A DNA stretch of 5,015 bases from Omnitrophica bacterium RIFCSPLOWO2_01_FULL_45_10 (GTDB lineage: Bacteria; Omnitrophota; Gorgyraeia; 2-01-FULL-45-10), in assembly GCA_001804165.1 (NCBI GenBank), contig MHFL01000024.1:8465-13479 (forward strand). Direction: 5' to 3'. Below, piece after piece: positions 1-5,015 of the stretch. The first letter of the stretch is position 1, and the number at the start of each line of letters is the position of its first letter. Made by a program: the position numbers and the translations under genes. The notes beneath the pieces were generated by a model. It was given only the letters and a program-made list of their open reading frames with translations. It was not told the DNA's origin and did no database searches.

Positions 1-1
1 C

Positions 2-397
2 GACATTTTGCGGAGATACCCATTTCCTGCCGTGCCGCCCCTTCCCTTTTGTCTGTTCTTCAGCCAATATACAAGTACCTTCAGCCATGCCCTTCTCTGC
101 CAATTCATAGGCGACGTCATTCGTCGAACTGACTTTTTTATATGATATTATCTCCTTCCCCAATATCTTGGTCCTTAACTTCCATTTTATCTCGATTGGA
201 ATAAGGCTGTCCGGTATGCTTTTAAGCCGATACCCCAGATGGGGACTTGCCTCTATGTCGTAACCCTCGAGCCTAAGTTTTTCAATCCACTTCCATATGG
301 CCGTTCTCGATACGCCTATTGACTCGCACATCTCTTCACCTGATACGTAAGAGCCGATTCGATCTTTGAGTATGTTTAGAATTTTCTCGTCGAGCAT
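2..397 (-). CDS. birA: BirA, biotin-protein ligase / biotin operon repressor (N-terminal part, cut by window edge)
   Basis: I translated this by hand; 132 codons are visible and the rest lies beyond the left edge. BirA makes biotinyl-AMP from biotin and ATP and transfers biotin to a lysine of carrier proteins such as the acetyl-CoA carboxylase BCCP subunit, in the cytoplasm. Residues about 5-58 form a winged helix-turn-helix: the HTH runs from about SGEEMCESIGVSRTAIWKWI (19-38) and the wing ends in GYRL (55-58). The catalytic domain follows, with SSTN (90-93) and the biotin/ATP loop GKGRHGRKW (118-126), which closely matches the family GRGRRGRKW signature. The DNA-binding domain makes this the bifunctional class, so it probably also represses biotin genes; no biotin operator is visible here. 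The ATG lies 11 bases after the uvrB stop, with a weak GAGA about 5 bases upstream, so translation probably depends partly on read-on from uvrB. No frameshift is seen. Confidence 0.93.
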   Translation of the reverse strand, partial: MLDEKILNILKDRIGSYVSGEEMCESIGVSRTAIWKWIEKLRLEGYDIEASPHLGYRLKSIPDSLIPIEIKWKLRTKILGKEIISYKKVSSTNDVAYELAEKGMAEGTCILAEEQTKGKGRHGRKWVSPQNV

Positions 398-408
398 GTT
401 ATTCTCAG

Positions 409-2394
409 TTATACCCGCGTCCCTAACCTATATCTTTCCCTCAAGCCCTTGATCTGGTCGCGCAGAGCCGCCGCCCGCTCAAACTGCAGGTTCCGCGCCG
501 CAACTTCCATGTCGCGCTGAAGTTCGCTTATAAGGTTTGTAACGTCATATTCTTCCTGAGTCTCTTCCACTACGTCCGCTATGACCTCTCTTGCCCTCTT
601 GTAAGATTCGATTCCTTCTTTAATCGCTTTCTCGATCGAGCGGGGCGTTATCTTGTGGAGAGAATTAAACTTCATTTGAATCTCGCGTCTCCTGTTCGAC
701 TCGTCGATCGCCTTCTTCATGGACTTCGTAAGTAAGTCTCCATACATGATAACCTGCCCGTTTATATGCCTCGCTGCCCGGCCCGCGACTTGTATGAGGC
801 TCGTCGCGCTTCTTAAAAAACCCTCTTTGTCGGCATCGAGAATCGCTACTAAAGAAACCTCGGGCAAATCCAGTCCCTCCCTCAACAGATTTATTCCTAC
901 GAGGCAGTCGAATTTTTTCAGCCGCAGGTCTCTCAATATCTCGACTCGCTCAATGGCGTCGATTTCAGAGTGGATATATTTGACTTTGATACTGAACTCT
1001 TCCAGGTATCTGGTCAGGTCCTCAGCGAGGCGTTTCGTCAATGTCGTAACTAGAACGCGCTCCTCCCTATCGGCCCTGAGCCGTATCTCTTTTATCAGGT
1101 CATCCACCTCGCCCTTGGTCGGCCTGACCTCTATCGGCGGATCAACGAGGCCCGTGGGCCTTATTATCTGCTCCGCTAATCTCCCTTTAGATTTTTCAAT
1201 CTCGTAGTCATCCGGAGTCGCTGAGACGAAGACGATTTGATTGACCAGGCCTTCAAACTCTTCGAATTTAAGGGGCCTATTATCCAAGGCGGACGGGAGC
1301 CTGAAGCCATATTCAACGAGGGTCTCTTTCCTCGCCCTGTCGCCTTTATACATGCCCCTTAATTGGGGGATGGTAACGTGAGATTCGTCTATAAATGTCA
1401 GGAAATCTTTCGGGAAATAATCTATTAAACACCATGGCCTTGAGCCCGGGGGCCTCTCTGACAGGTGGCGTGAATAATTTTCTATGCCGTTACAGTAACC
1501 TATTTCCCTCATCATCTCTATATCGTATCGCGTCCGCGATTCAAGCCGCTGTGCCTCAACAAGTTTATTCAGCTTATTTAGCTCAAGAACCCTATCGGTA
1601 AGTTCCGCCTCTATAGATTTTATAGCCCGCTCAACCCTGTCGCCTGTGGTAACGAAATGCTTGGCAGGATATATTCCTATCTTTTTTATGGTGTTGAGCA
1701 CGCTGCCCGCTAAAGGATCTATTTCGTAAATATGCTCAATTTTGTCGCCGAATTGCTCAACCCTATACGCGATCTTTGTGTAGGCAGGGAAGACCTCTAC
1801 TGTATCTCCGCGGACCCTGAAGGTTGACCTCTTAAAATCATAATCGTTCCTCTCATAATGTATGGAAATGAGTTTTTGCAGTATAATATCTCTTGAGACT
1901 TCCTCGCCCTCTTCGAAAATTAAGAGCATCTCCCCGTACTCTTCCGGCGAACCCAAACCGTAAATAGAGGAGACGCTGGCTACAATAATACAGTCATCGC
2001 GCGACATCAAAGAACTCGTCGCTGAAAGTCTAAGACGGTCGATGTCCTCATTTATCGAGGCGTCCTTCTCTATGTATATATCTGTCTGAGGCAGATACGC
2101 CTCCGGCTGATAATAGTCGTAATAACTTATGAAATATTCGACCGCGTTTCCAGGGAAAAAATCCTTAAATTCGCTGTAAAGTTGGGCGGCCAACGTTTTG
2201 TTGTGCGATATTACGAGGGCTGGTTTACCCATATTGGCGATGACCGAGGCCATCGAGTAAGTCTTTCCGGATCCGGTGACTCCAAGCAGCGTTTGATATT
2301 TTTCGCCGGCGTTGATATATTCGGTGAGTTTCTTTATCGCCTGCGGCTGGTCGCCTGCCGGTTTTAAATCTGTTGTGAGTTTAAAGTTAGCCAT
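409..2394 (-). CDS. uvrB: UvrB, excinuclease ABC subunit B
   Basis: Complete gene of 661 residues, the normal length for UvrB. It is the damage-verifying helicase-like subunit of the UvrABC nucleotide excision repair complex: it is loaded by UvrA, probes DNA with a beta-hairpin, and recruits UvrC for incision. Seen in order: Walker A GVTGSGKT (38-45); the tyrosine-rich beta-hairpin from Y91, Y92, Y94 and Y95 through Y100 and Y107; the DESH Walker B box (336-339) followed by the conserved stretch starting [22 protein letters not shown] motif III (391-394); motif V around [14 protein letters not shown] (500-513); motif [10 protein letters not shown] (535-542); and the C-terminal UVR domain (about 620-655), which contacts UvrC. 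Motif VI reads QVAGRAARH where many UvrBs have QTIGRAARN, a conservative difference. All key catalytic residues are present. The ATG overlaps the nadC stop by one base (TAATG), and an AGAGA lies 7 bases upstream, which supports this start. No LexA box is evident upstream, because that region is nadC coding sequence. Confidence 0.98.
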   Translation of the reverse strand: MANFKLTTDLKPAGDQPQAIKKLTEYINAGEKYQTLLGVTGSGKTYSMASVIANMGKPALVISHNKTLAAQLYSEFKDFFPGNAVEYFISYYDYYQPEAYLPQTDIYIEKDASINEDIDRLRLSATSSLMSRDDCIIVASVSSIYGLGSPEEYGEMLLIFEEGEEVSRDIILQKLISIHYERNDYDFKRSTFRVRGDTVEVFPAYTKIAYRVEQFGDKIEHIYEIDPLAGSVLNTIKKIGIYPAKHFVTTGDRVERAIKSIEAELTDRVLELNKLNKLVEAQRLESRTRYDIEMMREIGYCNGIENYSRHLSERPPGSRPWCLIDYFPKDFLTFIDESHVTIPQLRGMYKGDRARKETLVEYGFRLPSALDNRPLKFEEFEGLVNQIVFVSATPDDYEIEKSKGRLAEQIIRPTGLVDPPIEVRPTKGEVDDLIKEIRLRADREERVLVTTLTKRLAEDLTRYLEEFSIKVKYIHSEIDAIERVEILRDLRLKKFDCLVGINLLREGLDLPEVSLVAILDADKEGFLRSATSLIQVAGRAARHINGQVIMYGDLLTKSMKKAIDESNRRREIQMKFNSLHKITPRSIEKAIKEGIESYKRAREVIADVVEETQEEYDVTNLISELQRDMEVAARNLQFERAAALRDQIKGLRERYRLGTRV

Positions 2395-3275
2395 TAAACG
2401 ATCTCTAAACTCATGTCTATCGCTTTTACTGAATTTGTAAGCGATCCGACTGATATCATATCGACTCTCGTCTTCGCATACTCTTCGACATTCTCTAAGG
2501 TAATGCCTCCGGAGGCCTCAAGGAGCGGTTTGAATTTCGACAGGCGCCTGATTTCAACGCATGCCTTCACATCCTCTATGCTCATATTGTCGAGCATGAT
2601 TATATCCGGCTTCCCGGGCAATGCTTCATTAAACTCCGCGATATTTGTAACCTCAATTTCTATGCTCGTCCCTTTCGGATTTTTCTTCCGCGCAGTTTCT
2701 ATTAAAGTTTTTAAACTCAGTTTTTCTTCTTTTCGCGATACCCGATACCCGAGACCCGATACCCGAACATGGTTCTCCTTGATCAACACCCTATCATAAA
2801 GCCCCATCCTATGATTCGCGCCTCCGCCGCTCGAGACGGCGTATTTTTCCATATATCTCAAAAGAGGCAATGTCTTTCGCGTATCGAGTATTTTTACGCC
2901 ATATGGCCTTGCCTTATCAACAAAGCGCCTTGTCTTTGTCGCGATCCCGCTCAAGAGCGAGAGAAAATTCAACATAGTCCTCTCTGCCCTAAGGATCGCG
3001 CTAACGCGGCCTTCGATAACCGCTATCTCTTTGCCGGCGCCTACGAAACCGCCTTCCTTGCAGTTTGGCTTGAACCGAACGCTGTAATCTACCTGGGCCA
3101 TGAGCCACTCCGCGACCTGAAGGCCGCACACAACGCAGTCCTCCTTTGTCACGATATATGCCTTACTGCTCTCAAATTTTCCGATGAGCGCATCGGTCGT
3201 GATATCGCCTCTGCCTGTATCTTCTTTAAGCGCCGCCTTGATTATCGGCAGCACCCTTTCCTTGTCGAGTTCCAT
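2394..3275 (-). CDS. nadC: NadC, nicotinate-nucleotide (quinolinate) phosphoribosyltransferase, with an in-frame repeat insertion
   Basis: NadC converts quinolinate and PRPP to nicotinate mononucleotide, CO2 and pyrophosphate, the step where the de novo NAD pathway joins salvage. From the ATG at 3275 it is 293 residues. Family signatures: [11 protein letters not shown] (18-28), the [15 protein letters not shown] block (96-110), DTRKT (131-135), [20 protein letters not shown] (150-169) with H155, R156 and K166, EIEV (206-209), MLDNM (227-231), EASGGI (253-258) and GSLT (277-280). These match the substrate-contacting Arg, Lys, His, Glu and Asp positions of the family. An in-frame TTG at 3299-3297 would add eight residues (301 total), but it lies at the edge of a palindrome and has no ribosome-binding sequence. 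The ATG gives the usual N-terminus, with a weak GGA 4 bases upstream, so I prefer it; the choice is not certain. Residues 170-181 are encoded by a heptamer tandem repeat and lengthen the loop after KENH relative to typical NadC. The stop overlaps the uvrB start. No nadA or nadB is in view. Confidence 0.96.
   Translation of the reverse strand: MELDKERVLPIIKAALKEDTGRGDITTDALIGKFESSKAYIVTKEDCVVCGLQVAEWLMAQVDYSVRFKPNCKEGGFVGAGKEIAVIEGRVSAILRAERTMLNFLSLLSGIATKTRRFVDKARPYGVKILDTRKTLPLLRYMEKYAVSSGGGANHRMGLYDRVLIKENHVRVSGLGYRVSRKEEKLSLKTLIETARKKNPKGTSIEIEVTNIAEFNEALPGKPDIIMLDNMSIEDVKACVEIRRLSKFKPLLEASGGITLENVEEYAKTRVDMISVGSLTNSVKAIDMSLEIV
2402..2406 (-). promoter_or_regulatory. Ribosome binding site for uvrB inside the nadC 3' end
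   Basis: The coding strand reads AGAGA seven bases before the uvrB ATG, within the last nadC codons. With the TAATG stop/start overlap, this supports reinitiation or translational coupling from nadC to uvrB and fixes the uvrB start. It is a weak Shine-Dalgarno match, so the assignment rests mainly on its spacing. Confidence 0.55.
2736..2767 (-). repeat. Heptanucleotide tandem repeat (GGTATCG, four units plus partial) inside nadC
   Basis: On the plus strand the units are CGATACC, CGATACC, CGAGACC, CGATACC, then CGAA; one unit has a single T-to-G change. On the coding strand this reads as repeats of GGTATCG in nadC codons 170-181, giving [12 protein letters not shown]. Because 7 is not a multiple of 3, three units (21 bases) make one seven-residue period of the GYRVSG type, so net gain or loss of units keeps the frame only in steps of three. 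The repeat lies right after the conserved KENH segment, in a loop where NadC family members usually have only a few residues. Confidence 0.93.
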
Positions 3276-3297
3276 ATCGTCCAGAAGTATTCCTGCC

Positions 3298-3333
3298 AAA
3301 TCGTAGGGCAGGTTTAAACCTGCCCTACGATTT
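3298..3333. repeat. Perfect 36-base palindrome between valS and nadC
   Basis: The left half reads AAATCGTAGGGCAGGTTT and the right half is its exact reverse complement, centred between bases 3315 and 3316, with a GTTTAAAC core. As RNA it can form a 16-bp stem with a four-base loop. It starts two bases after the valS stop on the coding strand and ends at the alternative TTG of nadC. In the direction of transcription it is followed by TTTGGCAGG rather than a run of T, so it is not a canonical intrinsic terminator; the T-rich flank is on the plus-strand side, where no gene ends. Possible roles are a dispersed REP-like or MITE-like element, an mRNA processing or stabilising hairpin, or a partial attenuator. 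The palindrome itself is certain; its role is not known. Confidence 0.95.
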
Positions 3334-3335
3334 AT

Positions 3336-5015
3336 CTATTTTAAAGTTTTAAGATTACTTTTTATTTTCTTGACCTGAAGTTCTGACTCCTCAAGACGCT
3401 CTTTAAAGCGCTTGACCACGTCCGCCGGCGCCTTAGATGTAAAATTTTTATCCTTAAGCCGCTCTCGCGTAGATTTTATATCGCCTTCCAATTTTTCCTC
3501 TTCCTTCTTAAGCCGCGCCTTCTCTTTTTCAAAATCTATCACGCCTTCAAGCGGGATATATATCTCGCATTTCCCGACTACGCTTGACGCGGAATTCTTC
3601 GGCTTAAGTTTCTCTTCTACCTTAATCGTAATCACCTTAGCCATCCTCGTCATCAGGTCAATATTATCATTAATTAATCTTTTTAATTCGCTATCGCGCG
3701 TATTGATAATCGCTTCTATCTCTTTTTGCGGCTCTATGTTCCATACCGCGCGGATATTTCTAATGGCGGTTATGAATTCTATCAAGGTCGCCATTTCCCG
3801 TTCCGCCTCTTCTGACACCATCTCCTTCTGGATGTGCGGCCAAGCCTGGATCATTATCGAGTCTGTCTTGAGGCCGGATTCCCGCGGCATCTTCTGCCAT
3901 ATCTCTTCTGTAATAAACGGCATGAATGGGTGAAGCATCCTCAAGGATTTCTCCAGGACTTTATATAAGACTACCTGAGTGGTCTTTTCAAATATTTTCG
4001 GTTTTGCTGTCTCTATATACCAGTCGCAGAACTCATGCCAAAAGAATTCGTATATCGAATTCGCGGCTTCATTAAATTTATATTCGCCGAGGCATTCACC
4101 AACATATGACAACGTGGAATAAAATCGGGACAATATCCATCTTTCGGCAAGAGATAGCTTCATCGCCTTGAAGAATACGCATAGGTCGACACGAACTTCG
4201 CCCTCTTTTAAGTTCATCAGGATAAATCTGGACGCGTTCCAAATCTTATTGGCGAAGTTCCTGCCGAGTTCAAATTTTCCTTCCGACAAAAGCACATCCT
4301 GGCCCTGCGCCGTAATAGATATAATGCTGAACCTGAGCGCGTCTGTGCCGTATTTTTCTATCATGTCCAGCGGGTCGATTATGTTGCCTAACGACTTCGA
4401 CATCTTCGTTCCCGTAATGTCTCTAACGGTCCCGTGAATATAGACATCCCTGAACGGAATATCGCCCATAAATTCCGCGCCCGCCATTATCATTCTGGCA
4501 ACCCAGAAGAAGATTATCTCCTGCGCCGTTACAAGCGTATCTGTCGGATAGAAATATTTGAGTTCAGGCGTATCTTTCGGCCATCCGAACGTCGAAAACG
4601 GCCAAAGCCATGACGAGAACCACGTATCGAGCACATCCGGATCCTGTTCGATCTCCACGGAACCGCATTTCGGGCATTTTTCGGGCCTGGTCCTTGAGAC
4701 GATGATCCCATTTTCGCACTTCTTACAGTAATATACAGGTATCCGGTGGCCCCACCAAACTTGCCTCGATATGCACCAGTCCCGGATATTGCTCATCCAA
4801 TCAAGATATACTTTGGTCCACCTTTTAGGATAGAATTTTATCTTTCCTTTTTTGACAACATCTATTGCCGGCTTGGATAGAGGCTTCATCTTAACGAACC
4901 ATTGAGGCGAAAGGCGCGGCTCTATCATCGTGTGACAGCGGTAGCAATGCCCGACAGAGTGCCTGTGCGGCTCTTGCCTTACGAAGAAGCCCCTCTCCTT
5001 CAAATCCTCCAATAT
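3336..5015 (-). CDS. valS: ValS, valyl-tRNA synthetase (C-terminal 559 residues; N-terminus beyond window edge)
   Basis: Class I aminoacyl-tRNA synthetase that charges tRNA-Val in the cytoplasm; bacterial ValRS is usually around 850-950 residues, so about the first third (HIGH motif and most of the editing domain) lies off the right edge. The reading frame is open through base 5015, so the TTG near the edge is an internal Leu codon, not a start. In partial numbering: the end of the editing-domain region with CYRC (24-27) and SPQWFVKM; DWCISRQVWWGHRIP (79-93); a zinc-knuckle pair CKKC (97-100) and CPKC (114-117); DTWFSSWLWPFSTFGWP (130-146); the KMSKS ATP-binding loop (204-208); ARNFANKIWNASRF-like block (about 250-264, reading GRNFANKIWNASRF); an alpha-helical anticodon-binding domain (about 290-440); and a charged C-terminal coiled-coil arm (about 493-559). 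The VYIHGTVRD preceding KMSKS and the coiled-coil arm favour ValRS over IleRS or LeuRS. The stop is TAG, just before a long palindrome. No defects are seen. Confidence 0.98.
   Translation of the reverse strand: MLEDLKERGFFVRQEPHRHSVGHCYRCHTMIEPRLSPQWFVKMKPLSKPAIDVVKKGKIKFYPKRWTKVYLDWMSNIRDWCISRQVWWGHRIPVYYCKKCENGIIVSRTRPEKCPKCGSVEIEQDPDVLDTWFSSWLWPFSTFGWPKDTPELKYFYPTDTLVTAQEIIFFWVARMIMAGAEFMGDIPFRDVYIHGTVRDITGTKMSKSLGNIIDPLDMIEKYGTDALRFSIISITAQGQDVLLSEGKFELGRNFANKIWNASRFILMNLKEGEVRVDLCVFFKAMKLSLAERWILSRFYSTLSYVGECLGEYKFNEAANSIYEFFWHEFCDWYIETAKPKIFEKTTQVVLYKVLEKSLRMLHPFMPFITEEIWQKMPRESGLKTDSIMIQAWPHIQKEMVSEEAEREMATLIEFITAIRNIRAVWNIEPQKEIEAIINTRDSELKRLINDNIDLMTRMAKVITIKVEEKLKPKNSASSVVGKCEIYIPLEGVIDFEKEKARLKKEEEKLEGDIKSTRERLKDKNFTSKAPADVVKRFKERLEESELQVKKIKSNLKTLK

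Noticed and set aside
719..1207. Plus-strand open frame of 162 residues
   Set aside because: It lies fully antisense to uvrB, whose motifs are intact across this stretch; its translation is Ser/Arg-rich with no recognisable domain.
2769..3317. Plus-strand open frame of 182 residues ending in the palindrome
   Set aside because: Antisense to nadC, which is clearly the coding strand here; no domain or ribosome-binding sequence supports it.
3298..3333. Palindrome as an intrinsic (rho-independent) terminator of valS
   Set aside because: The stem is strong, but on the coding strand it is followed by TTTGGCAGG rather than a U-tract, and the next gene follows closely in the same direction. Kept only as a repeat of unknown role.
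3412..3933. Plus-strand open frame of 173 residues
   Set aside because: Antisense to the valS anticodon-binding and coiled-coil region; the Ser/Ile/Phe-rich composition is what the complement of a Lys/Glu-rich coding strand gives.
4529..4711. Minus-strand open frame of 60 residues
   Set aside because: It lies in another frame within valS, over the zinc-knuckle and DTWFSSW region, and has no features of its own.
4995..5012. TTG near the right edge as a start codon of a short valS
   Set aside because: The frame stays open to the window edge and the protein begins in the middle of the ValRS fold, so this is an internal Leu codon of a gene cut by the window.

Overview
The window is bacterial chromosomal DNA carrying four genes, all on the minus strand and packed head to tail. 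In transcription order (right to left) they are: the C-terminal two thirds of valS (valyl-tRNA synthetase, entering from the right edge), nadC (quinolinate phosphoribosyltransferase), uvrB (excinuclease ABC subunit B), and the N-terminal part of birA (biotin-protein ligase/biotin repressor, leaving by the left edge). All four are conserved housekeeping genes. No mobile element, CRISPR array, tRNA or rRNA is visible, and there is no gene-free stretch longer than about 60 bases.

The spacing suggests one transcription unit. nadC and uvrB overlap by one base (TAATG), and uvrB and birA are separated by 11 bases. Only the valS-nadC junction is looser, about 60 bases to the preferred ATG of nadC, and it holds a perfect 36-base palindrome. 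The products do not form one pathway: they cover tRNA charging, NAD synthesis, nucleotide excision repair and biotin attachment with possible biotin-gene repression.

Two short non-coding-type sequences stand out. The first is the palindrome between valS and nadC, which could fold into a 16-bp hairpin and looks like a dispersed palindromic element or an RNA processing or attenuation hairpin; it has no U-tract in the direction of transcription. The second is a heptanucleotide tandem repeat (GGTATCG on the coding strand, four units plus a partial one) inside nadC. It adds roughly a dozen residues to a loop just after a conserved active-site segment without breaking the frame.

The organism cannot be fixed from these genes. 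The moderate base composition, the gene mix, and the in-frame GYRVSG-type repeat, which I associate from memory with uncultured lineages such as Omnitrophota (OP3), make an uncultured Gram-negative-type bacterium plausible, but this is a weak inference. I found no clear sign of an undescribed multi-gene system here.
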